Assembly: GCF_036588685.1 (NCBI RefSeq) | Contig: NC_086386.1 | Span: 4,496,117 to 4,560,116 of the forward strand | DNA from: Mytilus trossulus | Taxonomy: Eukaryota; Mollusca; Bivalvia; Mytilida; Mytilidae | Direction of reading: 5' to 3' | Length of the DNA: 64,000 bases | Shown here: piece after piece, positions 12,227 through 23,029 of the stretch | Layout: the number at the start of each line of letters is the position of its first letter | Numbering within the stretch: position 1 is the stretch's first letter | The notes under the pieces: generated by a model | Seen by the model: only the letters and a program-made list of their open reading frames with translations | What the model was told of the DNA's origin: nothing | Databases searched by the model: none | Made by a program: the position numbers and the translations under genes

Positions 12227-15120
12227 TATCAATAAATAGATTCCAGGTAAAGGTGACCTTTAACTTTCTTATATAGAAAATGGTGGATTAAACCTGGTTT
12301 TATAGCTAGCTAAACCTCTCACTTGCATGACAGTTGCATCACAGCCCATTAAATAAATGAGTTTATTAAGCTATACATATATATCCTACAATGAATTCAT
12401 CTTTAAATGTTTTAGTTGGTTTTTTTTACTGTAGAAATAAATTAATATAGGATTGGTGAACAATCAACAACGATACAAATATTACTGCACCAGATGCACT
12501 CTTTGACAAGAAGTGTCTCTTCAGTAATGCTTGATGACAAAATATTTGAAAATTCACAACCTAATACAAACGTCAAGTATTATCATAGCCAAACTAAGAA
12601 TCAGAGCATTGTATAAAAGAGACACATTTCTTAATTTTTAATGGTTTTGCAATTTAATACCGGCGAATCTAAATAAAACAATTTTGTCACTGGGCTAACG
12701 ATACCCTTTGGAACTAACAGTCCACCAGCAAAATTATATAAATAACTGTAAAGGTTACAATTTGCAAAAAGACAAATATCTATAAAAAATAAATATATAT
12801 GACATAAACAGTATTCAAAAGTAGTTGCATTATTATTTATTATGAACTTCGGAGTAGTAACTCAGTATAATAATGTTGTACAGGTTGATGATTTAGTGGT
12901 TGATAACGGTTGATATATATATGTATTGGTAAGCATTTTAAATAAAACATAAAATAAAAAAAATAAGACTGAACTACACTAACCGTAAAAAGAATGGGGG
13001 ATGATATTAAGTAGTTCGAAAGGGTAAGCAGGTCCAACTCCACATGTGACAGCCGTCGCGGTGTTGCTCATGGCAGTACAAAACCAGGTGAAAACCTTAT
13101 AAGGTATGTCACGTTTGGGGAAAAGGGGACAGGACTGAAGCTATAACAATTGAAACATCATCATGTGTGAGAATTTAGAATTGAATTGAATTGATTATAC
13201 ATGAATGTCCGAACTTCAAACATACATTTTGAATAAGAATACACCAACTATAATATACCTAAGTCTTATACATGTTTACCATAATTTTCCAACATTTTTA
13301 AACAATTATATCTGTCACATACTCCATTCTAGGAATATGAATTTTCGCAACAATAATATTCTACTTTATAAATGGTTGCTCCTCCAGACACAAAACTAAT
13401 TGATATAAAAAAAAATATGACGTAAATAAATATATTTGAAACAAATATTAGGAATTTATAGATTTATTTATTGATTGATGTGTAACGCCGTTTTCAGTCG
13501 TATTGTGTTATTTGGTGGCGGTCATTTATTGTTGATGTACAAGACGTAAAATCCAGAGAGAACCACTGTCCTTCTACCGGAAAAATGATAATCCTAGTCA
13601 ACGTGACGAATTAAAACTAACAATATCAGTGTTGACTAGCTAGTGCTATACTTCTTAAACTACTCGGCCATCGATGCCATAGAGAAGAAAACTGTATAGC
13701 AAAATATAGTTTAAAAATATACTAAGTATACTAAACAATCAAAACGTAATCTGGTGTTGTCCATTGGAAATGCACCATATTTAAACAAAACTGTATTTAC
13801 GGTTTTCGAGAAATCATTGTTCAACACGAAAAATTCTCACTTATATGTCATACATTATTTTGGTACTAAATTTTATAATTCAAACTGTCTAATTATAGTG
13901 ATTTCTATTATGTACATTTCGTATACAGCATGCATATTTAATGTATTCAATACTAAGAAAGTCGCTATGAATTTACATGTCCGAAATATTTGTTTACATC
14001 TGAAATCTGTAAGATTATAAATTTCTATTTGTCAATAACCTTTTAAACTCTAAGCGAATGTAACTATCTTACAAGTTCGTTATGCAACTTATACGGTCAT
14101 ATCAAATACACACATAATTTAATTCACCGATAGATTGATCACCTATCGTAACTCTCTTTGATAAACGTAATCAATCTGCTATCTAATGTCTGTTGACGAA
14201 ATGACCATTACAAACTGTGTTGTTAGCAACGCTATTTGGTAAGAAAGATATTTTACAAAACTGATTTAAACAATTACCTTCTTTTTCTGCTACAAGTTTT
14301 GGAGTCAATTGCATTGATTGAAAGAAATATAAAATAAGTTAAAATCAATCCATTTAGAGCCATCATAGGAAGTTATTAGTGCATTGTGAACTTCATGACA
14401 CATATATAGCAAAATAACATTGCTTAATATATAAACTCGGTCAACAATGCACAAGCTAGGGTTAAGAAAATTTCCACATTGAATAAATAAGAAACCACCT
14501 AAATGTGTATCAATCTTTATATGTCTCAATCTCGAGTATCTATTGAAATGGCTGGATAAAGATAACATTGAGCACTTTCATAAAATTCCGTTAGTGCATA
14601 TATTCTCAACTTTCATCCAAACATTACTTGTGGAGCATGTTATAACGAATATTCTGGTCAGGAGAAAATTAACATGACCAGATAATACCATATATACTGC
14701 AAACAGTCATTATAAGGATATCAACAACACATCTTGCAAATACTATATTCTTAAATAACGGACGTACTTCAGCGAGTCTTAAATCTCCCAGATATATATG
14801 AAATAGGTTTTAAATTGTGAACTCCTGCAAGTGAAAGTCGATTCTATAATAAGTATCAAAGTGAAAAAGATGTTCTATGACTGCCCATGAGACAGCTCTC
14901 TTAAAAAAAAAAAACAAGTGATACAGAAATTAACAACTTTAGGTCACCGTTTATCTTGTAAACTTTTTTATAAACGTTTTACAAAATATTTGAATTTTTG
15001 AAATACTTAGGCTTTCTACCTCAGGCATAGATTACCTTAGCTGAATTTGGCAAAACTTTTAGGAATTTTAGTCCACAATGCCCTTTAACTTCGTACTTCA
15101 TTTGGCCATTTTAACTTTTT
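12227..15120. other. Intergenic, repeat fragments only
   Basis: Holds a family B middle fragment (12990-13130) and a short family A-like head (14855-14960). Open frames here are short, AT-rich and without recognisable domains or splice context. I see no gene. Confidence 0.45.
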
Positions 15121-15121
15121 T

Positions 15122-15180
15122 GGGTTTGTCACTGATGAGTCTTTTGTAGACGAAACGCGCGTCTGGCGTAAATATACAAA
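15122..15180 (+). ncRNA. Hammerhead ribozyme motif (retroelement-associated repeat)
   Basis: Core CTGATGA at 15132-15138, stem II 15139-15151 (GTC...GAC), GAAA at 15152-15155, stem III ACGC/GCGT closed by a 7-nt loop, then TA with predicted cleavage after 15170. Stem I is imperfect: the nucleotides next to the core (CA against AATAT) do not pair, but TTTGT at 15126-15130 pairs with ACAAA at 15176-15180 beyond an internal loop. Hammerheads of this kind are known from bivalve retrozymes and Penelope-like elements. This copy may be slow or inactive. Confidence 0.65.
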
Positions 15181-15394
15181 ATTTAGTTCTGGTATCTATG
15201 ATGAGTTTATTTAATAGACTCGATTTTTGTTTTCTAAGTCGTATACCTGATTGACATCTGTGACTGGTTGTCAATGTGGCAATTCGTGATGTATTTTCAA
15301 TTTCGTGGTGTGCGTTACAAAGATTTTTCTATACGATGTCGCTTCAATGTGAATAATGCTCATTTATTTATTTTTGTTAATTCAATGCATCATA

Positions 15395-15590
15395 AAAGAG
15401 GGGCGAAAGATGCCAGAGGGACAGGCAAACTCATAAATAGAAAATAAACTAACAACACCATGGCTAAAAAAGATAAAGACAATTAATAGTACAAAAGACA
15501 CAACATAGAAAACTAAAGACTAAGCAACACGAACCCTATCAGAAACTGGGAGTGATCTCAGGTGCTCCGGAAGGGTCAGCAGATGTTAGC
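15395..15590 (+). repeat. Family B head fragment
   Basis: gatgccagagggacaggcaa, gaaaataaactaacaacacc and ggtgctccggaagggtcagc match the head of the copy at 4160. Confidence 0.6.
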
Positions 15591-15910
15591 CTTGACTGGT
15601 ACCGTTATTTTAACCAGATACATTTTTCGTATTTTTACGAAACAAATTAGTAAATGTATCTTTCATCTTGTTAGCATGGCAAGTTTGCGTGTCGTGCACA
15701 AAAACAAAAAAAAAAATAACCGCTTTATTCTAACTATTTTTTTTTTTATTTTTTTTTTATTTTTATTAGTTTGCCTTAACAAATAAATAAGTAAACATAA
15801 GAGTGAAAACGAACTACCAAATTTCCAGTTTATAATCAAACCACATTATACATGTTATGCGTGTTACGATCATCTATCAATTATAGTTAACCAAATGATG
15901 TATACAATAA

Positions 15911-16015
15911 ATCTTTTTATCATATACTTGTATAAAATATTACTAAAATTTTACAGTTCAATAACATTTTAAAATATCAAAAGGCTATAAAAGGATTACT
16001 AGGTTTATTAACCAG
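15911..16015 (+). repeat. Direct duplication, copy 1 (left of the 677-bp MITE)
   Basis: From tttttatcatatacttg to ttaaccag, nearly identical to 16795-16909. The block resumes after the MITE at 16693-16723. Confidence 0.75.
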
Positions 16016-16692
16016 GGGTGGTGTTCTCGAAGCTATCTTAGGATTAGGACGTGTCCTAAGTCTATCTTATGACAAGTCTTTGTCCCAAGTCGTGTTCTCG
16101 AAGCTCTCTTAACTTATGATATATCTCATTTTTCGTCCTAACTTTAGGACACCCAATAAGGTGTCTTAAGAGCATCCTATCTTCATCCTAATGTAATAAT
16201 GTTTGGATTTCGCTTTTTGTTCATTATTTTACGTGAAAATGAACATAAAATGAAACGCACCATCGGTTATTAACTCGTATATAAAGAAATTGTGCATGAT
16301 TTTAAACTTTGAACTTCGTGTTTCACGATACGATTACACAACAAGTTTAATTCTCATTTCAAAACAAATTGTTTTTAAGTTTAAATAACAATCCTTTTTC
16401 ATATAATTACATTGGTAATTATGCATTTAATTCTGTACATGTTATTATAAAATTCGTAAACAATTTTGTTTAATAATTTCGTCATTAATAAATGTTTTAT
16501 CAAAAAATTACTTTAAAGATTTAAAATTTCGACTTAGGAAATGTTTAGGACGTCCTAACATTAGATTCGTCTAATATAAGAGAGCTTCGAAACATAACTT
16601 AAGAGTGTCCTAAGTCGATCCTAAGTCCATCCTAAAATCGGTCTTATCTATGACTTAGGACAAATCTTAGGATACCTTCGAGAACACCACCC
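16016..16692. mobile_element. 677-bp MITE with CAG target-site duplication
   Basis: Ends GGGTGGTGTTCTCGAAG and CTTCGAGAACACCACCC form inverted repeats, with further inverted segments built from cctaag/cttagg motifs inside. CAG flanks both sides (16013-16015 and 16693-16695), and the neighbouring duplicate at 16795-16926 carries an uninterrupted CAG at the same place. A 3-bp duplication suits PIF/Harbinger or CACTA-type elements, but the target is not the usual TWA, so the superfamily stays open. Confidence 0.7.
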
Positions 16693-16723
16693 CAGGTTCC
16701 TAAGAATTTCCTTTGCGGGCTGA

Positions 16724-16789
16724 TCTTCTATTTTGAACCTTAAAGGCAGTGACTGTATTGTTTTTCCATTTTCTTTAACCAATGATATA
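16724..16789 (-). pseudogene. 66-bp fragment of the downstream TRIM-like gene
   Basis: Matches 18154-18219 inside the coding sequence of the TRIM-like gene with only a few differences (ttctattttgaacc, taaaggcagtgac, ttaaccaatgatata). It lacks any frame context and lies inside the local duplication zone, so it is a dead fragment, presumably left by a rearrangement. Confidence 0.7.
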
Positions 16790-16794
16790 ATTAT

Positions 16795-16926
16795 CTTTTT
16801 TTATCATATACTTGTATAAAATATTACTAAATTTTTACAGTTCAATAACATTTTAAAATATCAAAAGGCTATAAAAGGATTACTAGGTTTATTAACCAGA
16901 TTCCTAAGAATTTCCTTTGCGGGCTG
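16795..16926 (+). repeat. Direct duplication, copy 2 (empty site)
   Basis: Carries the same flanks as copy 1 without the MITE: ttattaaccagattcctaag runs straight through. Confidence 0.75.
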
Positions 16927-17319
16927 ATAAAGGTACCTTTATTAACTGCTTCCGGAATGTTATCACATGCCTTTCCGTTAATTTCCGTGACGTTTATCAC
17001 ATGCAACTTCGTGCATTTCCGGAAATTTGTTTGAAAACGGCAAGTAATAAGACTTTTCAGAAAAATGGTTGAGGAGCAAAAATGAATTTAGTTAATCAGT
17101 GTTTTGAAAGACATAGATAAGGTGACAATATTATTGAAGAACATGATAGTTGTTGTGATAAGATAAATAAAATGATTGTGATATCAATAAAAACAATTAA
17201 AGTTAAGATTTATTTTTGGTTGTCTGTAAATGTTATCTGAAAGTGCAAAGGCAAACAAAATTAAATTTTAATAGTTCTTGTCTGTATTTCTTCTGCTGAA
17301 GCATATGATAAAAAGATAA

Positions 17320-17450
17320 TTACATGTCATTTTTCATATCAGACCCTTTATCGGCCCTCGTTCATGATATTAGACCTCGAGCCTGCGGCTCTTGGGCTGA
17401 TATCATAACCTTGGGCCGATAAAGGGTCTGATATGAAAAATGCCATGTAA
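17320..17450. repeat. Long imperfect palindrome next to the TRIM-like gene's stop codon
   Basis: The arm 17320-17357 pairs with 17413-17450 (about 38 bp, nearly perfect), and the inner part (atgatatta.../...gatatcat) also pairs, leaving a small loop. A transcript of the minus strand would fold into a strong hairpin just after the TRIM-like stop codon. May be a foldback element. Confidence 0.65.
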
Positions 17451-17471
17451 TAATCTATACGTATTCATGCA

Positions 17472-17477
17472 TTTATT
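17472..17477 (-). promoter_or_regulatory. Polyadenylation signal abutting the TRIM-like stop codon
   Basis: AATAAA on the minus strand directly follows the TGA at 17478-17480. If used, cleavage would fall at the base of the palindrome. Confidence 0.35.
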
Positions 17478-19274
17478 TCATTGCCAGTCACACGTAAACA
17501 TTTTTATTTCACCATATTCATTTCCTATCCAGATCTGGTTATTTTCATCGGTAGCTATACAAAGTGGACAGAAAAAGTCACTTTCATTCGTTAAAAAATG
17601 TCCAATTAAACTTCCAGTCTTATTCAAAAGGTGCACTTTATGATTGTCAGATTCAACAATAAAAATTCGGCCGTTCTTGTCACATGCAATGTCAGAGGGG
17701 GCAAATCTGGATACAATTTTATTAATATGACCGTTGTTTGTTTGATGTCTATCTCCACTATATATCGTTTTGACAAGTCCGGTTCTGTCTAAAATTATCA
17801 CTTGACCACTGCCCATGGCAGTTTTATCAATTACACATATATCTCCATTTATATTCTCTGTTACTCTAAACGGTCGTGTAAACAGCTTTTCTTCTCCGTT
17901 ATATTCATAAACACATTCCTCGTCGCCCTCGGACGTGTATTTTACAACAAGACGACGACTGTCTTCACATACAGACGTAGAATAGCTTTCACACATACAC
18001 ACGAGATAACCGCCATCTTTAGTTGTAGTTATACCTTTCGGATGGTAAGGTATATTGAATAGATCGCTTGTAACTCCGTTATTAGAAACTTTTCTTATCA
18101 CTTTGTCTCGAAATGAAGAGATGATTAGCTCACCGTTTTTAGAACACGTTATGTCTTCTATTTTGAACCCTAAAGGCAGTGACCTAGTTGTCTTTCCATT
18201 TTCATTAACCAATGATATACTTTTTGAATTGAGACCGGAGTTTACCCAAAGACTATTCCCGTGTTTGACAATTGAGTTGATGGACCCTCCTTGGTCGTCA
18301 TCATCAGTTTCAACCTTCTTTCTTTCACATCTAAAGGATGTTTTAGTTCTACACGAAAGTCGTCCATGTTGTCGTTTGCTTTCATAAGTAAAAGCTCCTC
18401 CATCAGTCGCCAGTACAAAACTAACCGAGCCAAACTTGTCAATTAACTCTTCGACTGAAAGACGCCCATGACCAAACGTGACGTATTCCTTCCATACGCT
18501 TGGAACTTTTCTAACAACATTTGGCTTTTCTTTAAGGTCTTTGAAATCTTTTAAAAACTGTTGATCGTTAGGTGATTCAGATAGATGAACCATGCGTTTT
18601 AGAACACAATCACCCTCTTTTATTTCTCTCTCAATTTCTTTCTGGATATTTGTGTACTGTTGTAAGCAGTTTTTCTTTTTGTAATATACCTCTTTAACAA
18701 AATTATTTGCAATTGTATCCAGGACACTTTTCATATAAGCACACCTTTGGCGAATCCTTGCTACAACCTCGTCGCAAGACGCTCTGACATTTGATTTTTC
18801 GTTTTCAACAAACACCTGATTTCTACGAAGTGCTTTGATCTTATCTTGTTCCATTTTTATATACTTGTCATTAAGCTCTTGTTTCCTTTCCTCTACTGCC
18901 ACTGCTATACGTTTTGTTCTGTGGCCTTTATGTTTCAGTGATGGTCTACATAATTGACAAACAGGAACTTCACATTTCCTGCAAAAATGTGTCAGTTCAC
19001 AATCTCCATGTAATTCGCACATTATGTTTTCCTCTGTAATTCTAGGTGCTTCTGTGTTTTGTAGACGCCGATTTAACGTATACTCAATTGGCATTCCAAT
19101 ATCAGCAAAGTCCAAACTGGAATCAGTAATCTCTCTGATTTGATTCGGTGTTAAATCTGATAAGTCTTCATCGTGTACCCTGTCTGCAGTTAGTTCCCTG
19201 TAAACGTTGATGACACTGCTTAACAAATCTTCACTACTTGCATATGACAATTGTATTTCTCCGTTTTGAGACAT
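17478..19274 (-). CDS. RING-less TRIM-like protein: B-box 2, coiled coil, beta-propeller
   Basis: A single-exon frame of 598 aa from ATG at 19274 to TGA at 17478. Residues 86-118 fit a type-2 B-box zinc site: C86, H89, C98, C101, C106, C109, H115, H118. Residues about 125-260 are charged and helical (coiled coil). From about 290 to the end are repeated beta strands typical of NHL/TRIM2-3-56-like six-bladed propellers (for example GITTTKDGGYLVC, DIACDKNGRIFIVESDNHK). The first 80 residues are acidic and carry no Cys/His RING, so ubiquitin-ligase activity is not supported. Such proteins are a large family in bivalves, often retrogene-like and intronless as here. Role in immune or RNA-linked regulation is an inference only. 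Confidence 0.85.
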   Translation of the reverse strand: MSQNGEIQLSYASSEDLLSSVINVYRELTADRVHDEDLSDLTPNQIREITDSSLDFADIGMPIEYTLNRRLQNTEAPRITEENIMCELHGDCELTHFCRKCEVPVCQLCRPSLKHKGHRTKRIAVAVEERKQELNDKYIKMEQDKIKALRRNQVFVENEKSNVRASCDEVVARIRQRCAYMKSVLDTIANNFVKEVYYKKKNCLQQYTNIQKEIEREIKEGDCVLKRMVHLSESPNDQQFLKDFKDLKEKPNVVRKVPSVWKEYVTFGHGRLSVEELIDKFGSVSFVLATDGGAFTYESKRQHGRLSCRTKTSFRCERKKVETDDDDQGGSINSIVKHGNSLWVNSGLNSKSISLVNENGKTTRSLPLGFKIEDITCSKNGELIISSFRDKVIRKVSNNGVTSDLFNIPYHPKGITTTKDGGYLVCMCESYSTSVCEDSRRLVVKYTSEGDEECVYEYNGEEKLFTRPFRVTENINGDICVIDKTAMGSGQVIILDRTGLVKTIYSGDRHQTNNGHINKIVSRFAPSDIACDKNGRIFIVESDNHKVHLLNKTGSLIGHFLTNESDFFCPLCIATDENNQIWIGNEYGEIKMFTCDWQ

Positions 19275-20064
19275 ATTGGCAATTCAGCCTCTAGACAACC
19301 TATCCTTGGTGATCCTTTAAAGCTGTTATCTTTAACTCCCTCGCATGGTGCTGTGCAAGAAGTTTTACATACTGCCAACGAATTAATTCAAACGAAAGCA
19401 AACTATTGATTTTTAGTTTTGATTATTCACTGTTGATTGAATGTAAAGTGGAAGGAAAGTGTATGTCATACATGTACGTATGCTAATGTACTTGTAATCC
19501 TAGGTGATTTGTCACATAATATTAACCTTCTCCTTGGGTTAATGAGTGTCTTGTTTCGATTAATCAATGCTCTCCTTATTTGTTTTTTTTTATATAGCAA
19601 GAGCTTGCTGTTCTTCACTTAAAAGGTCTAACTGACAACAACTGACCACATGAAAATGGTTGTCGATAAATAAAAATCCTTTGCGATTTTTAAATCCATC
19701 AGAGATCGAAACACAAATACGTAAATATTAGTTTTCATTCAATTCAAACACATGCACGAAGAAAATAAATCCCAAAATATTACCCGTAATTGAACAATGT
19801 CTTTCTAAATCAAATGTCCGAGTAATATTAGAATGTTAAGATGTGGTCCATTCATAAGTTTGCCATGATACACAATCGCCACAGAGTATATATTTCAATA
19901 GAGATAGACATCCAGGATGTTTATTTTTATTTCTGTATAAATGTATTAACAAATATGTATCTATTATTCAGGCAATAAAATATAATTACTTTGTCCATTA
20001 TTGCATTGTAAAATATATGTCTTCAGGTGGTTTATACCTTGTATCATCTTGTTTGATCTTCAGA
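19275..20064. other. 5' flank of the TRIM-like gene
   Basis: Holds the presumed promoter of the minus-strand gene. Nothing recognisable beyond AT-rich DNA and one short, unsupported open frame. Confidence 0.35.
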
Positions 20065-20430
20065 CAGTAATCAACAGGTACAAATGATGTACATATCAAA
20101 GGTGGGAGCTCTGTGGTTTAAACTTAACAATATTTGCTATTGTAATTAACAGGTACAAATGATGTACATATCAAAGGTGGGAGCTCTGTGGTTTAAACTT
20201 AACAATATTTGCTATTGTAATTAACAGGTACAAATGATGTACATATCAAAGGTGGGTGCTGTGGTTTTAAACTTAACAATATTTGTTATTGTAATCAACA
20301 GGTACAAATGATGTACATATCAAAGGTGGGAGCTCTGTGGTTTAAACTTAACAATATTTGTTATTGTAATCAATAGGTACAAATGATGTACTAATACATA
20401 TAGAAGGTATGTGCTCTGTGGTTGAAAATA
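20065..20430 (+). repeat. Tandem repeat, ~75-bp unit, about five copies
   Basis: Units start ggtacaaatgatgtacatat at 20077, 20152, 20227, 20301 and 20376; the last is diverged. Each contains the short palindrome gtacaaatgatgtac. Confidence 0.85.
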
Positions 20431-20493
20431 ACAATTTGTTTTCTGTTATCCGAAAAAAAATGCATCCTTTAGTTATATAACCGCAATTACAAT

Positions 20494-20970
20494 AAACACC
20501 ATTAGATTGATAATCTATCATAGGAACATCAGCTAAGTGTGTCTAGTCTAGTTAACACCATTAGATTGATAATCTATCATAGGAACATCAGCTAAGTGTG
20601 TCGAGTCTAGTTAACACCATTAGATTGATAATCTATCATAGGAACATCAGCTAAGTGTGTCTAGTCTAGTTAACACCATTAGATTGATAATCTATCATAG
20701 GAACATCAGCTAAGTGTGTCGAGTCTAGTTAACACCATTAGATTGGTAATCTATCATAGGAACATCAGCTAAGTGTGTCTAGTCTAGTTAACACCATTAG
20801 ATTGATAATCTATCATAGGAACATCAGCTAAGTGTGTCGAGTCTAGTTAACACCATTAGATTGATAATCTATCATAGGAACATCAGCTAAGTGTGTCTAG
20901 TCTAGTTAACACCATTAGATTGATAATCTATCATAGGAACATCAGCTAAGTGTGTCGAGTCTAGTTAACA
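20494..20970 (+). repeat. Tandem repeat, 59-bp unit in eight copies, organised as 118-bp dimers
   Basis: Units begin acaccattagattgataatc at about 59-bp steps. The segment near the unit end alternates strictly between gtgtctagtctag and gtgtcgagtctag across all eight copies, so the true period is 118 bp in four copies. Each unit contains the palindrome agattgataatct. Confidence 0.9.
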
Positions 20971-22015
20971 AGTTTGATGTATGTCCCACTGACAGGGTTT
21001 GTTCAGGATATTGTTGTGCGTGTCCCCACCTATTAAAGAAAATATTTTGACCAAAACATTAATATAGCTTAGACCATAATACATACTTTCCGTGGCTTTA
21101 TACAAATTATACAAAACCCTTCATCAAAATTCAAGCAAATCGATAGGCCTGGTTTCTTTAATACCTAGCACATACATATATTTCAAGAAAGACACGTGCT
21201 GCAGAGTCTGACAAATTTTAATTTAATCTTCAGTTTGTATTTATGGTTATTACTTTTCTCATAAAATCTATGTGTTCACTTTTATTTGCTGGCAATAGCC
21301 ATGCAAGGAGCATTTCTAAACAAATTAGCGTGTGTGAATCTAAAGGCATGAATTGATTTGTAATTGTACCCCCTGTTAGCGTCTGCCTTATTAAAAATAT
21401 ATATATATATATAATTAGAATTATACGGGAATATGCCGAGAATTATGTTAGACAAAACGCAAGATTTGAAAAGATACATATACTCTTTGGGTATAAGTTG
21501 AGGTTCATGTGGACCCTATTGCTAAAATTGCCGTATTTTCACCTCAAAATTTACTATGAGTACAGGCAAACCTGTGCATCTGGAAACGTTTTAGGACATA
21601 GCAGGCCCTAGATAAATAAAATTCAAATGCATTGTATGATTTAGAAAATTCATTACTTAACTAGATTTTGCCGTGAACTTTTTTTCGTCCCTGCAGAAGA
21701 TGATAAAATTAACAAACAGTTGAATATACCTTAATATAGTCCACTCAGGTACACAGTTTAAATAACCAATTGTTGTTGGGTATCTATTGTCCATCTAATG
21801 TATACATGTCAATTATAAGAGAACAAAATAGGCAAAACCAAATAAATCAAAATATATAATATAAAGACACAAAGAGCTGTGGTATGATTGCCATTGAGAC
21901 AGCTATCCAACAATACAAAGAAATTATCAAGAGAACTAATATGTACATAACCGTTATCGATCATCGTATAAGACCTTTAACAAACAAAGTTTGAGTAACA
22001 TTTTGTGTTTAATTT
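20971..22015. other. Intergenic, simple repeats and repeat fragments
   Basis: Holds an (AT)n run near 21395-21413 and a family A-like head at 21855-21960. No gene recognised. Confidence 0.4.
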
Positions 22016-22016
22016 T

Positions 22017-22856
22017 TTATTCATAAGCCATCTTTGACAGTTTATCTTCTAAGTCATTCATAGATAAATTATCCAAACGACAACTGGCTAATTCCAGTGT
22101 TGATAATACATTATGCGGTTTGTTGCGAAATATAAGTCTGATATCATGTGTATTGTCTATGCATATAAGATTAGATTCTAAATTCTTATTTTGTTCTGTA
22201 TCCTCTAAAACGTTTACAACACAATGTTCTCCGCCTACAAAGTCATTGTACGCATGTAGTACCAGTTTTACGTTTCCAAACTGTTCCCTGTCCATGCTGA
22301 TCGAAGACACACATGTCTGCGACGCTTTGCTGTTTATCGATAAATTATCGGTTTCTGCAGGCAAATGATTACGCATACTTCCCTTGTTTATCGAAAAATT
22401 GTTAGTATCCGCCTGTGTTTTTTTAAACATGCTTCGATTGTTTATCGATATATTGTCAGTATCCGCATGTGTATTTTTACACATGTTTCCATTGTCTATT
22501 GAATTATTAGATGAATTATGATGTAAAGTTTCCTTATCTGTATTTGTGTCATTATCACATGTGTTTTTAACTTGTTGGTTTCTAGTCACCGAGAAATTTC
22601 GATTAAGTAGCTCCCAAAATCCTTTGGTTGCCTCTGACATCGGTCGCGACGCAGGCGGGCAGTTTTCAGACATTTTGACAGCTTGTAAAAGAATCTGTTC
22701 ATCTTTTGTCCAAATTTTACCGTTTGCATTAGTTGTGCTGTCGTTTTTTTTAAATGCACTATTATTTAAATCTTTGGTACTGTATAGTTGTGCAAATCCC
22801 GGAGGAGGTGGTCTCTGTTTCAATCGTTTCAAGTACACGTCAGCAGCCGAGAACAT
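22017..22856 (-). CDS. Uncharacterised 279-aa protein, possible Myb/SANT-like segment and Asn-rich repeats
   Basis: An uninterrupted frame from ATG at 22856 to TAA at 22017. I do not recognise the protein. Residues 1-25 include a PPPP run. Residues about 47-99 (IWTKDEQILLQAV, FWELLNRNF, QQVKN) have the Trp spacing and the final Q-V-K-N of a Myb/SANT-type helix-turn-helix; this is a weak motif call. Residues 115-180 are about four degenerate 19-aa repeats with the core ADTDNISIN. The C-terminal 90 residues look globular (VKLVLHAYNDFVGGEHCVV). An AATAAA overlaps the stop codon (22016-22021, minus strand). No introns are needed, though upstream 5' exons cannot be excluded. Confidence 0.55.
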   Translation of the reverse strand: MFSAADVYLKRLKQRPPPPGFAQLYSTKDLNNSAFKKNDSTTNANGKIWTKDEQILLQAVKMSENCPPASRPMSEATKGFWELLNRNFSVTRNQQVKNTCDNDTNTDKETLHHNSSNNSIDNGNMCKNTHADTDNISINNRSMFKKTQADTNNFSINKGSMRNHLPAETDNLSINSKASQTCVSSISMDREQFGNVKLVLHAYNDFVGGEHCVVNVLEDTEQNKNLESNLICIDNTHDIRLIFRNKPHNVLSTLELASCRLDNLSMNDLEDKLSKMAYE

Positions 22857-23029
22857 CTGTATCGAAAGACAAAATATAATTGTAACAATATATATACATC
22901 TCTGCGTCTTGTTTTTAGTTTTTGTCTTATGTTAAGATATTCGGTTTTTATGTCAAATCTCTTAACTGGAGTTTGATTTAAATAGGATAAGATTTCAAAA
23001 AATGCATGAATAAGGCTGACTATGCGGTA

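Noticed and set aside
17802-18442. Antisense frames within the TRIM-like gene
   Set aside because: Shadows of the 598-aa coding sequence with no protein-like features.
20065-20970. Tandem arrays as a CRISPR locus
   Set aside because: Units are contiguous without unique spacers, and the genome is eukaryotic.
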